Notes: generated by a model from the sequence alone, not told the origin. Shown: positions 49,819-58,780, counted from the first letter of the stretch. The stretch: DNA of 60,634 nt from Actinomycetota bacterium (GCA_016185305.1 JACPNV010000042.1:1-60634); one strand, 5' to 3'. Numbers and translations: made by a program.

Positions 49819-51213
49819 ATGGGGGAACCAACGTGGACCGGCGATGCCGTGTCGCTGGTGGAAGCGTTCCGCGCCGGCGACCACTCGCCTGTGGCAGAGC
49901 TGGAAGCGACGCTGAACGCGATCGAGTCTTCTGCGCTGAACGCGTTCACCCACCTCGACCCGGAGGCGGCGATCGAAGCGGCCCGCGGCAGCGACCCTTC
50001 TCTTCCCTTCGGGGGTGTGCCGTTGCCGGTGAAGCTCGGCGCACGCGTCAAGGGCTGGCCACTGACCGAAGCCTCCATCCCCCTGAAGGATCAGGTCGCG
50101 GCGTTCGACTCGACGATGGTGACGAGGCTGCGCGCATCCGGCGCCGTTCTGTTCGGCCAGACGACGATGAGCGAGTTCGCCGGGCTGAACCACACGCGCA
50201 CCAAGCTGTACGGCATCACTCGCAACCCGTGGGATGTGGGCCGCACGCCCGGGGGTTCGTCGGGCGGGGCGGCCGCGGCGGTGGCCGGCGGCCTCTCGAC
50301 CATCGCGACTGGCGGCGACGGCGGCGGCTCCATCCGCATCCCGGCTGCGTTCTGCGGCCTTCCCGGGCTCAAGTGCACCTACGGCCGCATCCCCAAGGGT
50401 CCCGAAGCCAGCGCCGGAAACCTCACGTCGGTCCCCGGATGCCTCAGCCGCAGCGTCCGCGACATCGCCCGCTACCTCGACGTGACCAGCGGATGGGACC
50501 CGCGCGATCCGTTCAGCCTGCAACGAGTCGACGGCTGGGAGGCCGATCTCGGGACGCACGTCGCCGAGCTGCGCGGCCTGCGGGTCGCGTACAGCCCAGG
50601 GCTCGGCTCGGCGACCGTTCGCACCGAGACGATCGGACTGCTGGATCGCCATGCTTCGTTGCTGATCGCAGATGCGGGCCTCGAGCAGATCGACGCGGAG
50701 ATCATCGCGCCCGAAGGCTCCTATGAGTGGGCGCTCGGCGGCATGGCCGGCATACGCATGGAGCTCGCCGACCTCTGGCCGGGCTGCGCCGACGACCTGA
50801 CCCCCCAGATCCGCTTCGGCCTCCAGCTCGCGGACCAACGGTTCAACCTCGAAGCCGCGGCACGCATCGAGCAGCAGCGCATCGAGAACACCGAGCGCCT
50901 GGCGGCCGTGTTCGATCAGGTCGACCTCGTGATCTCGGCGACGAACCCCGATGTCGCCTTCGCGGCGGAAGGCCCGATCCCCACGCAGGTGAACGGTCAC
51001 GACGTACCGATGGGGAACAACGGCGCACTCACGATCCCCGCCAACTTCTACGGCAACCCGTCGATCACGATCCCGATCGGAACCGTCGACGGGCTTCCCG
51101 TCGGCATGCAAGTGATGGCTCGCCACCACCGCGAAGACGTTCTGCTCGATCTGGCCCTCCTCGTCGAATCCGAGCGCCCTTGGCCGCTGGTTGCACCGGG
51201 CTCCCCGATCTGA
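49819..51213 (+). CDS. Amidase-signature family hydrolase
   Basis: A 464-residue amide hydrolase with the Ser-cisSer-Lys triad: Lys72 (PLPVKLGARV), Ser147 in the Gly/Ser-rich GGSSGG block and the nucleophile Ser171 in GGDGGGSIRIPAAFC. The family includes acetamidases, fatty-acid amide hydrolases and GatA; the absence of gatC and gatB next to it and the sequence away from the core argue for a free-standing amidase. The substrate is unknown. It follows the methyltransferase by 26 bases but has its own promoter box. Confidence 0.92.
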   Translation: MGEPTWTGDAVSLVEAFRAGDHSPVAELEATLNAIESSALNAFTHLDPEAAIEAARGSDPSLPFGGVPLPVKLGARVKGWPLTEASIPLKDQVAAFDSTMVTRLRASGAVLFGQTTMSEFAGLNHTRTKLYGITRNPWDVGRTPGGSSGGAAAAVAGGLSTIATGGDGGGSIRIPAAFCGLPGLKCTYGRIPKGPEASAGNLTSVPGCLSRSVRDIARYLDVTSGWDPRDPFSLQRVDGWEADLGTHVAELRGLRVAYSPGLGSATVRTETIGLLDRHASLLIADAGLEQIDAEIIAPEGSYEWALGGMAGIRMELADLWPGCADDLTPQIRFGLQLADQRFNLEAAARIEQQRIENTERLAAVFDQVDLVISATNPDVAFAAEGPIPTQVNGHDVPMGNNGALTIPANFYGNPSITIPIGTVDGLPVGMQVMARHHREDVLLDLALLVESERPWPLVAPGSPI

Positions 51214-51301
51214 CGGCCACCGCCACGCTCGCCGCAGCTCGGTTCGCTACACCCAGGCGATCAGGAACCACGGAACACCCAGGCACCCGACCGGTGAGCG
51301 A

Positions 51302-51859
51302 TCAGGTGCCGGGAGCACCCGCCTCGCCGTCGTCGGGAACGGCATCGACACCGGCACCCCCGGACGCTTCGACCTCACCGGTCAGCGTCGACCTACGGCT
51401 GTCGGTGCCCGAACCCACGAGGAAGTGGAGATGATCGATGAACTCGTCTTTTCCGTCCTCTTTGTGCGGGACCTCGAGATCGACAGAGGCACCCGACTTC
51501 ATGACCAGCCGCATCAGCGGGCCGAAGCGGACCTCACCCGCGTGGACCTCTGCGACAGCCGAGAGCGGGACCTCACCCAGGTAGGCCTTCGGCTTGCGGG
51601 AGAAGCCCAACGACCAGACGAGGATACGGCCACCAGTGAGCACCAAACCCATCTGCTGCGCCGAAGGGAACGCCACCAGCGCGTCGGCTTCTGGTGGACC
51701 GTTGACGTCTCCGAGTGAGCCCAGGCCTGAGCCGACGTTCGTCGCTGTCGGTTGGACCGTGCCGTTGTAGTCGACGCGGACCGCACCGAGGACCTCCTCG
51801 CCCGGCGACAACGCCGATTGGGCCAGGGAGACGAGTTGCTCATGCACGTTTGCTGCCAC
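51302..51859 (-). CDS. Unknown actinobacterial protein, PH-like
   Basis: A 185-residue soluble protein. The GTG start is supported by a near-perfect AAGGAGGAG. The middle has strands such as MGLVLTGGRILVWSLGFSRK and then YLGEVPLSAVAEV, which look like a PH-type beta barrel with a basic loop, as in proteins that bind membranes or partners. The C-terminal 35 residues are a low-complexity acidic Gly/Ala tail. No enzyme motif is visible. It lies downstream of the inositol-phosphatase-like gene on the same strand. Confidence 0.75.
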   Translation of the reverse strand: MAANVHEQLVSLAQSALSPGEEVLGAVRVDYNGTVQPTATNVGSGLGSLGDVNGPPEADALVAFPSAQQMGLVLTGGRILVWSLGFSRKPKAYLGEVPLSAVAEVHAGEVRFGPLMRLVMKSGASVDLEVPHKEDGKDEFIDHLHFLVGSGTDSRRSTLTGEVEASGGAGVDAVPDDGEAGAPGT

Positions 51860-51933
51860 AGCTCCTCCTTCCGTCGTGGGCGACTTCCATTGTGGTGGTC
51901 GGCCGTACGGAGGCCGAAGGTGCTCGACCGACT

Positions 51934-52950
51934 CTACTCTCTGGTATCCGGCGGTGCGCCTGTCCGCGCGGCGTGCATGCGTGACCGGACTTCGGCCGCG
52001 AGCTCTTCGTTCGCGTACGCGGCCCAGGGCACGGGCGTTTCTGGTTCGAGCGGCCCGTCGAGCGGTCCCGGGGGCAGCGACTCGACGACGATCCCGGTCG
52101 CGCGCATGGCCACGATCGCCGCCAGGTCGTAGGGGTGGGTCGCCATCGTGCCGGGCGCGAGCAGCGGCCGCGGGTCGAGCACCGCGCTCGCCGCTCCGCT
52201 CGCAACGCTGTGCAGGTGGCCGGCGCTGCAGGGGACCAGGTCGTCGTAGACCTCCCAACCGGCGAGGACCTCGTCGGCCCATACACCGATCGGCCCGTGA
52301 TGACCAGGCGCGAAGCGCACGACGGTGAGGAAGGTGCGGTTGGGATCTGCGCCCTTGCGGGGCACGAGCGAGACCGGGACGGACCGAAGGCCACGGCCGG
52401 CGAGATCGTCGTCTTCCGCGTGCGCGTGGCTGCCGCGCCGAGCCCAGATCACGCGCCCGAGCGCGGCGCGCGGGGTGGGGATCTCGACCGCGGCGCCGAC
52501 TTCGAGGTCTTCCAAACTTGCCGCATCGCGGCCGGCGCCGAGTAGCACCCACGCGCTGCGCAGGCCAGCGAGGTACGGGCGGGTGCCGTCGACGGGGTCG
52601 GCGAGGTACACCCAGCGCCGGTCGACGGCATCGTTCGGGCCAACCGCGAGGGGATCGTCGAAGCCCTCGGTGATCAGCCAGCCGGGCCAGCGAGCGCCGA
52701 GCTCGTCGAGTCCCCCGAGCAGTGCATGCTCGGCGCGGGCGTCGACGCCATAGATGTCGTCGCCTCCTTCGGTGCGCACGACCGCTTCGTCGTCCGCCGC
52801 GACCGCCGACCGCACGGCATCACGCACGCGGCGGCCGACCGCCGCCAGTGCCGACGCGAGATCGTCGAGCACGGCCGCGTCGTCGAGGTCGCCTGTTGGA
52901 AGGGCCGGGCCGCGGGAGGCGCCCGCCGAGGGCGCGCGCTGATCAGGCAA
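51934..52950 (-). CDS. Inositol monophosphatase-like protein
   Basis: A 338-residue protein of the Mg-dependent inositol phosphatase superfamily. The metal site is DPVDGT (Asp118, Asp121) with Glu95 in ITEGFDD, and the C-terminal part keeps the Gly-rich strand around VASGAASAVLD. The similarity is weaker than for true SuhB or CysQ proteins, so the substrate is uncertain. The start is TTG, overlapping the stop of the rhomboid gene by 8 bases, which shows coupling to it. Confidence 0.8.
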   Translation of the reverse strand: MPDQRAPSAGASRGPALPTGDLDDAAVLDDLASALAAVGRRVRDAVRSAVAADDEAVVRTEGGDDIYGVDARAEHALLGGLDELGARWPGWLITEGFDDPLAVGPNDAVDRRWVYLADPVDGTRPYLAGLRSAWVLLGAGRDAASLEDLEVGAAVEIPTPRAALGRVIWARRGSHAHAEDDDLAGRGLRSVPVSLVPRKGADPNRTFLTVVRFAPGHHGPIGVWADEVLAGWEVYDDLVPCSAGHLHSVASGAASAVLDPRPLLAPGTMATHPYDLAAIVAMRATGIVVESLPPGPLDGPLEPETPVPWAAYANEELAAEVRSRMHAARTGAPPDTRE

Positions 52951-53797
52951 CGACCGGGTTCTGCGCGACGACGATGGCGGCGGCGAACAGCAGCACCGAG
53001 AGGCCCGCGCACACGCCGACCGAGGCCCACTGCGACTTGATCCGGCGCTCGACGGCGAAGACGGCGAGCGCGGCGAGCGCGCCGCCGACGAGCCCGCCGA
53101 GGTGACCGGCGATGGAGATGCCCGGTATCGCGAACGAGAACAAGAGGTTGAAGATGATCAGGCCACCGATGCCCGATCGCCATGGGTCGATGCCGATCGA
53201 GCGTTGGTGGATGAAGATGACACCGAACAAGCCGTAGATCGCCCCCGATGCACCCATGGTGAGCACGTGCGGGTTGAAGGCCAGCGCCGCAAGCGACCCG
53301 GCGATCAGCGACGTGACGTACAGCCCGAGGAACTTCCCGTGCCCGATCGCTCGCTCGAGCTGGGTGCCGATCATGTAGAGCACCAACATGTTCATGCCCA
53401 CATGGAGGATGTTCAGGTGCAGGAAGCCGCTGGTGAAGATGCGGTACCACTCTCCCGCCGCCACACCAACCTCCTGGCCACTGTGGAGAGTCCCGAGCGC
53501 GACCACCCCGCCCTCGACTCGCAGGTCTGCGGTCTTGGTCTGCACGAGGAGCTCGGCGAGACCGAAGACGGCCACGTTGATCGCGATCAGCACGTAGGTC
53601 ACGTACGGTCGGTTCAGCGTGTGGAGGTTGCGGGAGTTGACGACCTGCTGCTGGCCGCCCTTCACACACTCGGGACACTGGAACCCGACTGACGCCTGCA
53701 CCATGCAGTTGGCGCAGATCGGGCGCTCGCACCGCTGGCACGAGACGCCTGCGCGCCGATCACCATGGCGGTAGCAGGTCGTGATTGGGGCAGCCAT
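52943..53797 (-). CDS. Rhomboid protease with N-terminal zinc finger
   Basis: A 284-residue intramembrane serine protease. Catalytic Ser184 lies in MGASGAIYG and His232 in IAGHLGG; the typical WYRIFTSGFLH and GxNM-like segment (GMNMLVLY) are present, with six or seven membrane helices. The N-terminus is a B-box-type zinc finger (Cys8, His11, Cys20, Cys23, Cys28, Cys31, Cys41, Cys44), common in actinobacterial rhomboids. It cleaves membrane proteins; targets are unknown. A TAGCGT box lies 9 bases before the ATG. Confidence 0.93.
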   Translation of the reverse strand: MAAPITTCYRHGDRRAGVSCQRCERPICANCMVQASVGFQCPECVKGGQQQVVNSRNLHTLNRPYVTYVLIAINVAVFGLAELLVQTKTADLRVEGGVVALGTLHSGQEVGVAAGEWYRIFTSGFLHLNILHVGMNMLVLYMIGTQLERAIGHGKFLGLYVTSLIAGSLAALAFNPHVLTMGASGAIYGLFGVIFIHQRSIGIDPWRSGIGGLIIFNLLFSFAIPGISIAGHLGGLVGGALAALAVFAVERRIKSQWASVGVCAGLSVLLFAAAIVVAQNPVVA

Positions 53798-53806
53798 CAG
53801 GAGGTG

Positions 53807-53812
53807 ACGCTA
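53807..53812 (-). promoter_or_regulatory. -10 box TAGCGT for the rhomboid operon
   Basis: On the minus strand TAGCGT ends 9 bases before the ATG at 53797; the leader between has no Shine-Dalgarno sequence. Confidence 0.4.
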
Positions 53813-53845
53813 CCGGTGAGTGCTCGCGAATCGCCCACCACGGTC

Positions 53846-54592
53846 TCAGCGGCCGGTGAATTGCGCCTGGCCCGGACCCTTTTCGAGGAAGCTCTTCACG
53901 CCGATCTGGGCGTCGTCGGTCTTGAACACGTCGACGAAGCGATCCTGCTCGAGCTGGAGGCCGTCATCCAAGGTGGTGTCGAGACCCGCGTCGATCGCCT
54001 GCTTGGCGAGGCCCTGCGCGACCACGGCGCCCCTCGCCAGCTCGCCCGCGAACGCGAGCGCGCGGTCGACGAGCTCGCCCGCCGGCACGACCTCGTCGAC
54101 CAGCCCGATGGCGAGAGCTTCGTCCGCCTTGACCTGGCGGCCGGTGAAGATGAGGTTCTTGGCGCGCGCCGGGCCGACGAGGCGGGCGAGCCGCTGCGTA
54201 CCGCCGCCGCCGGGGATGATGCCGAGCAGGATCTCCGGCTGGCCGACCTTGGCGTTGTCGGCGGCGATGCGGAAGTCGCAGGCCAGTGCGAGCTCGAGCC
54301 CACCGCCAAGCGCGAAGCCGCTGAGCGCAGCGATCGTGGCTCGCGGCAGCGCCGCCAGCGCGTCGAACGCTTGGCGGAACTCGCCGCCGTAGATCGCGGC
54401 GCCGGCCGCGAACAGCCGATCGCTTCCGCGCACCACGACGGCACCCGGAGGATCGCGGTGGAGGGTCTGGGCGTGGGCCAGCAACTGCCCGAGCACGGCG
54501 CGCGACAGCGCGTTGACCTTCGGGTTGTCGAGCGTGAGCACCGCCACGCCATCGTCACGCCGTTCGAGGTGCACGAGCTCGCCGTCAACCAT
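53846..54592 (-). CDS. Enoyl-CoA hydratase family protein
   Basis: A 248-residue crotonase-fold enzyme. The oxyanion-hole blocks are FAAGAAIYGG (near 61-70) and ALSGFALGGGLEL (near 91-103). The block QPEILLGIIPGGGGTQRL has the first catalytic Glu region of true hydratases, but where Glu164 of rat hydratase is expected the sequence is ARAKNLIFTG, with no Glu. The activity may therefore differ from simple hydration. The ATG at 54592 is taken; a GTG three codons upstream is possible. Confidence 0.9.
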   Translation of the reverse strand: MVDGELVHLERRDDGVAVLTLDNPKVNALSRAVLGQLLAHAQTLHRDPPGAVVVRGSDRLFAAGAAIYGGEFRQAFDALAALPRATIAALSGFALGGGLELALACDFRIAADNAKVGQPEILLGIIPGGGGTQRLARLVGPARAKNLIFTGRQVKADEALAIGLVDEVVPAGELVDRALAFAGELARGAVVAQGLAKQAIDAGLDTTLDDGLQLEQDRFVDVFKTDDAQIGVKSFLEKGPGQAQFTGR

Positions 54593-54675
54593 GGCGCGCA
54601 CGCTACCGCGCGCGGGGACTGGGCCCGCTCCCGCGCCGTTTCCGGCGCGCTCGCCGGCCCAGTTCCGTGGGACAG

Positions 54676-55644
54676 CTAGCTACGCGAGTCGTCCAGCAGC
54701 CGCTCGGCAGCCGTCCACGGGTCGAGCGCCCGCCTCTCCACCTCTTCGCGCAACTGCTCGTAGGCGTTCGAGCCTTGGACCCGCTGTGCGCGCTCTTGCA
54801 CGAGCACCCCCGCCATCCTCACCAGCTCGGCATCGAGCCGCCGGCGCCGCCGTTCGGCCCGTTCGCCGCTCGAGATCGCGTGCTGCTGGTGCCGCTTGAC
54901 CGCGGCCCACAACTCCTCAGCACCCTCGCCCTCGGCCGCGATCGTCGGCACGATCGGTGGGCGCCAGTCGCCGTCGATGCCACGGCTGCCCATGTCGAGC
55001 ATCTGGTCGAGATCGCGACGGGTCTCGGCCACCCCGGAACGGTCGGCCTTGTTGATCACGAAGATGTCGGCGATCTCCATCAACCCCGCCTTGTTCGCCT
55101 GCACCGCGTCACCCCAACCGGGGTTCACGACGACCAGGGTCGTGTCGGCCGCGCCGGCGATCTCCACCTCGACCTGGCCGACACCTACCGTCTCGACGAG
55201 CACCCACGGAAAGCCGATCGCGTCGAGCAACCGGATCGCTTCCGGCGTCGCTTGCGCGAGCCCGCCGAGGTGGCCGCGCGTCGCCATCGAGCGGATGAAC
55301 ACCCCATCATCGAGCGCATGGTCACCCATCCGCACCCGGTCGCCGAGGATGGCACCGCCGGTGAACGGCGACGAGGGGTCGATGGCGAGCACGCCGACGT
55401 TGATCCCCTCGCCGCGCATGGTCGACACCAGGCAGCTCGTCAGGGTCGACTTGCCGGCGCCGGGCGCACCCGTGATGCCGACGGTGACGGCCGCGCCGCC
55501 CGCGTCGAAGGCCAGCTTGCCGATCTCGCGAGCGATCTGCCCCCCGTCCTCGATGAAGCTCAGCAAGCGTGCAGTCGCGGCACGATCGCCGCCTTGTGCC
55601 AGGACAAACAGCTCGCTGGGGTCTGTCGTGCGCCGACGCGCCAT
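54676..55644 (-). CDS. meaB: Methylmalonyl-CoA mutase-associated GTPase MeaB
   Basis: A 322-residue G3E GTPase that guards and loads cobalamin on methylmalonyl-CoA mutase. Walker A is GAPGAGKS (59-66); DPSSPFTGGAILGDR and RSMATRGHLGG are the family switch motifs, VETVGVGQVEVE holds the Walker B/switch region and NKAD gives guanine specificity. The C-terminal dimerisation arm is present. No mutase gene lies in the window. A TAGAGT box 6 bases before the ATG suggests a leaderless transcript. Confidence 0.95.
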   Translation of the reverse strand: MARRRTTDPSELFVLAQGGDRAATARLLSFIEDGGQIAREIGKLAFDAGGAAVTVGITGAPGAGKSTLTSCLVSTMRGEGINVGVLAIDPSSPFTGGAILGDRVRMGDHALDDGVFIRSMATRGHLGGLAQATPEAIRLLDAIGFPWVLVETVGVGQVEVEIAGAADTTLVVVNPGWGDAVQANKAGLMEIADIFVINKADRSGVAETRRDLDQMLDMGSRGIDGDWRPPIVPTIAAEGEGAEELWAAVKRHQQHAISSGERAERRRRRLDAELVRMAGVLVQERAQRVQGSNAYEQLREEVERRALDPWTAAERLLDDSRS

Positions 55645-55650
55645 CCAGCG

Positions 55651-55656
55651 ACTCTA
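55651..55656 (-). promoter_or_regulatory. -10 box TAGAGT for meaB
   Basis: On the minus strand TAGAGT ends 6 bases before the meaB ATG, consistent with leaderless transcription. Confidence 0.45.
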
Positions 55657-55709
55657 CTCAGCGGCCCTCTGGCCCCCAGGGCGCCGTCTCGTGGGCCCGG
55701 CGCCGCGCG

Positions 55710-55976
55710 CTACAGGCTGACGGGCGTCTCGCCGATCTCCTGCGCCTGCTCGCCGAGGTTGATCACCTGGGTGACGCCCGGAACTCGGTCTTTGAGGATG
55801 CGCTCGACACCGGCTTTCAGCGTGACGGTCGAGGCGGGACACGACACGCACGCGCCGATGAGCTCGACGGTGACCACGCCGGTGCCTTCGTCGACCTCAC
55901 GAAGATAGATGTCGCCGTTGTCGGCCTGGATGGCCGGCCGGATCACTTGGATGACCTTGTCGATCTCGTCGCGCAT
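55710..55976 (-). CDS. NifU C-terminal-like iron-sulfur scaffold
   Basis: An 88-residue protein equal to the C-terminal domain of NifU (Nfu), which carries and delivers Fe-S clusters. The cluster-binding motif is CVSCPAS (Cys43 and Cys46), preceded by VTVELIGA and followed by TVTLKAGVERILKDRVPGV, as in the family. The ATG at 55976 begins the conserved sequence; the open frame continues upstream through the intergenic repeat and is not coding. Other Suf or Isc genes are not in the window. Confidence 0.92.
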   Translation of the reverse strand: MRDEIDKVIQVIRPAIQADNGDIYLREVDEGTGVVTVELIGACVSCPASTVTLKAGVERILKDRVPGVTQVINLGEQAQEIGETPVSL

Positions 55977-56257
55977 GAGCTGATCGTTGTGGCAGAGAGT
56001 GCGGGATTTCCAATACGAGCGTAGTGGAAATTCGGCGCTTGCGGCCACGGATCGACAATTTGTCGTGGATGCGGCCACGGATCGACAATTTGTCGTGGAT
56101 GCGGCAAGCGCCGGCCGGTTGCGTGCGATGGCGCCCCCGATGGGCCGAGCTCGGCGACGAAGGCCGATACGGTCGCCACACGCCGATCCCTCTACGCTTG
56201 GCGATCGCGTGCGCCCCGACCCGGGCGCCGGCGCCAAGTCAGGGGGGCTCCGACCAG
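55977..56257. other. Repeat-rich intergenic region between divergent genes
   Basis: About 280 bases between the NifU-like gene (minus) and the MFS gene (plus). ATTTCCA and TGGAAAT form an inverted repeat (56006-56032). Beyond it lie two tandem 30-bp units flanked by a 9-bp inverted repeat. Both genes must draw their promoters from here. Confidence 0.6.
56034..56112. repeat. Two 30-bp palindromic units enclosed by a 9-bp inverted repeat
   Basis: GCGGCCACGGATCGACAATT-TGTCGTGGAT (units 56041-56070 and 56071-56100) is repeated exactly. Each unit contains CGACAA-T-TTGTCG, a 6-bp inverted repeat with one central base. GGCGCTTGC (56034-56042) and GCAAGCGCC (56104-56112) pair across the array. It may be an operator pair or a dispersed palindromic element. 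Confidence 0.85.
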
Positions 56258-58093
56258 GTGGCGACCGTCGTCGTCAACAAGACCGTGGACGAAGCGGGCT
56301 TGCGCGCGCTGCTCGAACCACGCGACGAGGTGGCCGCGGAGAAGCGACTCAACGAAACGACGTTCGGCCTCGAGAGCGGACCGTTCGACCACTACGAACG
56401 TACGGTCGCCATCTCGCGGCGGGACGACGGCACCTACGACGTCGAGGAGACGACAGACTTCCAGATGGCGATCCCGGTGTGGCGGGGGCTGTTCACGCCA
56501 CTGTTGAAGCGCAGCATCAAGCATCCGCCCAAGACAGACCGGCCGCCGTGGTGGTCGCCGCCTGACCGGCTCGACGCCCGCGCGGCACGCACCTTGAGCT
56601 ACCTCGGTGTCTTCTCGGCGATCACCGGCTACCTCGGCACCCTCCTCAGCCAGACCAACACCTACTTCCGCAAAGACTTCGGGGCCAGCGTCGCCGACAT
56701 CACGCCGATGCTGACGGGCGTACGCCTCGCCGGCCTGCTGGCGTTCGCCACGATGGCGCTGGCCGACCGGAGAGGTCGCAAGTGGGTGCTCCTCGTCGCG
56801 ACGTATGCCGCGATCGTCCTCACGTCCACTGGTGCGCTGGCCCCCAACCTGCTGGGGCTCGGCATCAGCCAGACGGCGTCGCGCGGCTTCTCGGCCGCGA
56901 TCGGGATCGTCATCGCGATCATCGCGGTCGAAGAGATGCCGGCGGGCTCGCGGGCGTTCGCCGTGTCGGTGCTCACGATGTCTGCTGCGCTCGGCGCGGG
57001 AGGCGTCGTGCTGTTCCTCGGCCTCGCCGACCTCACACCGTGGGCGTGGCGGGTGTTCTACGCGGTCCCGCTGCTCATGCTGCCGGCGGTCGTGGCCCTG
57101 GGCCGCCGCCTGCCCGAGAGTCGCCGGTTCGAGGTGTACGAGATGCGCGAGCTCCTGAGCCGGGCCAGCGTCAGCGGTGAGGGGATCGGCGCTGGGCTCA
57201 CCGGTCTCGATGGCACGGACAGTCGTGCAGAGCCGGGCACCGGCTCGGCGATCGCGGTCGACGACGGACCGGGACGATCCATGCGGACCCACATCGGCCG
57301 CCTGGTCCTGTTGGGGTCCGTCGGTTTCCTCACGTTCTTGTTCCTCGTTCCGTCCGGCCAGTACCTGAACGACTTCCTCCGCACCGGGCAGGGCTACTCG
57401 GGCGTGCAGATCACGCTCTTCCAGGTGCTCACCACCCTGCCGGCGGGCGTGGCGATCGTCGCCGGCGGGCGGTTGGCCGACGTGTTCGGCCGCCGCATCA
57501 TCGGTTCGATCGGTGTCGGTGGGGGGGCGCTGTTCACGGTCTTGATGTTCACCGGGAACGGTTGGGCGATCTGGTTGTGGTCGACGGTCGGAACGATCCT
57601 GGCTGCGCTGGCCGTGCCCGCGCTCGCCGTCTACGGTCCCGAGCTCTTCCCGACCAAGATCCGTGGCCTCGCGAACGGCACGATAAACGTGCTGCAGGTG
57701 ATCGGCGCGGTCGCCGGCATCCTCCTCGTCGGCAGGTTCGCCGATGCTGTCGGCTACGGCCAGCCCCTGGCGCTCCTCGGGCTCGGGCCGCTCGTCGTGG
57801 TCGCCATCATCTTGATCTTCTATCCCGAGACCGCCCACAAGCGGCTGGAGGACATCAACCCCGAAGACGAGCCCCCGCCCGAGTCACTCGACGACCTGGT
57901 CGAGATGGAGCACGAGCTCGACGAGCTCGAGCACGAAGTCGGGCCGTTGCACGGCCATGAGCACGGCCATGAGCACGGCGGCGAACACGGCGCACCGATC
58001 CCGAGCGACGGGTCGAGCGCGGAAGCCGAGTCGAGCGAGCCAGGCTCGGCCGGCCCCGGTGCCGAGGCCGGAACGATCGACCGCCATCGCTGA
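56258..58093 (+). CDS. MFS transporter with N-terminal extension and His-rich tail
   Basis: A 611-residue, 12-segment carrier resembling sugar/metabolite:H+ symporters: ADRRGRKWVLL follows segment 2, LPESRRFEVYEM-like sequence follows segment 6 and YGPELFPTKIRGLANG lies near segment 10. About 100 soluble residues precede the first helix, and the tail near residue 564 reads HGHEHGHEHGGEHG, a likely metal-binding stretch. The GTG start is supported by AGGGGGG; the frame is open upstream only because the intergenic repeat lacks stops. The substrate is unknown, perhaps linked to metals through the tail. Confidence 0.85.
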   Translation: MATVVVNKTVDEAGLRALLEPRDEVAAEKRLNETTFGLESGPFDHYERTVAISRRDDGTYDVEETTDFQMAIPVWRGLFTPLLKRSIKHPPKTDRPPWWSPPDRLDARAARTLSYLGVFSAITGYLGTLLSQTNTYFRKDFGASVADITPMLTGVRLAGLLAFATMALADRRGRKWVLLVATYAAIVLTSTGALAPNLLGLGISQTASRGFSAAIGIVIAIIAVEEMPAGSRAFAVSVLTMSAALGAGGVVLFLGLADLTPWAWRVFYAVPLLMLPAVVALGRRLPESRRFEVYEMRELLSRASVSGEGIGAGLTGLDGTDSRAEPGTGSAIAVDDGPGRSMRTHIGRLVLLGSVGFLTFLFLVPSGQYLNDFLRTGQGYSGVQITLFQVLTTLPAGVAIVAGGRLADVFGRRIIGSIGVGGGALFTVLMFTGNGWAIWLWSTVGTILAALAVPALAVYGPELFPTKIRGLANGTINVLQVIGAVAGILLVGRFADAVGYGQPLALLGLGPLVVVAIILIFYPETAHKRLEDINPEDEPPPESLDDLVEMEHELDELEHEVGPLHGHEHGHEHGGEHGAPIPSDGSSAEAESSEPGSAGPGAEAGTIDRHR

Positions 58094-58144
58094 CCGTTCG
58101 GACGCGATCACCCGCGCGACACATCGATCAGAGCGATCAGAGCT

Positions 58145-58780
58145 TCACCGTGGCCCGCCGAGCGACGACAGCCACGTGCGGATCGCATCGACGATGGTGC
58201 GGTCTTGGTTGCGCGGGTCATGCCCGCCCTTCAGCCACACCTGGGTGACCGGACCGGGGATCGTCTCGCGGTGCTCCTCGAACTCCTCCGGTTTGCCGAA
58301 CGCATCGTTGTCGCCCGACACGAACAGGCAGGGCACGTCGAGCCGGGCGAAGTGCTCGACGCGGAGCTTGTCGGGCTTGCCCGGCGGGTGCAGCGGGTAG
58401 CTGAGGAGCACGAGTCCAGCGGCGGGCAGACCCTCGGCTGCGGCCATCGAGCACATGCGCCCGCCATAGGACCGTCCGCCGAGCACGAGCTGGTTCGCCG
58501 CGATACCGCTCGACGCCGCCATGGCTACGGCCTCCTCGACGACGCACGCGATCGCCTTGGGTGCCTTGTCGGGCGTGCGCCGCCCCTCGCGCCGGTACGG
58601 GAAGTCGAACCGGCTCACCGGGAACGGCGCCAACCCGTCCTCGACGGCGACCAGGGTGTGATGATCGCGACTCGCTCCTGCGCCGGGTGCCAGCAACAGT
58701 GCACCTGGCTTCGCCGGGCGCGGCGTTGCCGCCTTGCGCGTCGTGCCCGTCGCCGTCTTGGTCACACGCGTGGCTGCCAT
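58145..58780 (-). CDS. Alpha/beta hydrolase (dienelactone hydrolase/TEX30-like)
   Basis: A 211-residue small hydrolase. The nucleophile elbow is GGRSYGGRM, the acid is in VSGDNDAFG and the His in KGGHDPRN. The opening LLLAPGAGASRDH and DFPYRREGRRTPDKAP are typical of the COG3571/TEX30-like group, whose substrates are unknown. A basic, Thr-rich arm of about 25 residues precedes the domain. It lies between the MFS gene (converging) and the L,D-transpeptidase gene (diverging). Confidence 0.85.
   Translation of the reverse strand: MAATRVTKTATGTTRKAATPRPAKPGALLLAPGAGASRDHHTLVAVEDGLAPFPVSRFDFPYRREGRRTPDKAPKAIACVVEEAVAMAASSGIAANQLVLGGRSYGGRMCSMAAAEGLPAAGLVLLSYPLHPPGKPDKLRVEHFARLDVPCLFVSGDNDAFGKPEEFEEHRETIPGPVTQVWLKGGHDPRNQDRTIVDAIRTWLSSLGGPR

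Noticed and set aside
56024..56257. N-terminal extension of the MFS carrier with a repeated RPRIDNLSWM segment
   Set aside because: The repeated residues are just the translation of the 30-bp intergenic repeat. The good ribosome binding site and family-like sequence begin at the GTG at 56258.
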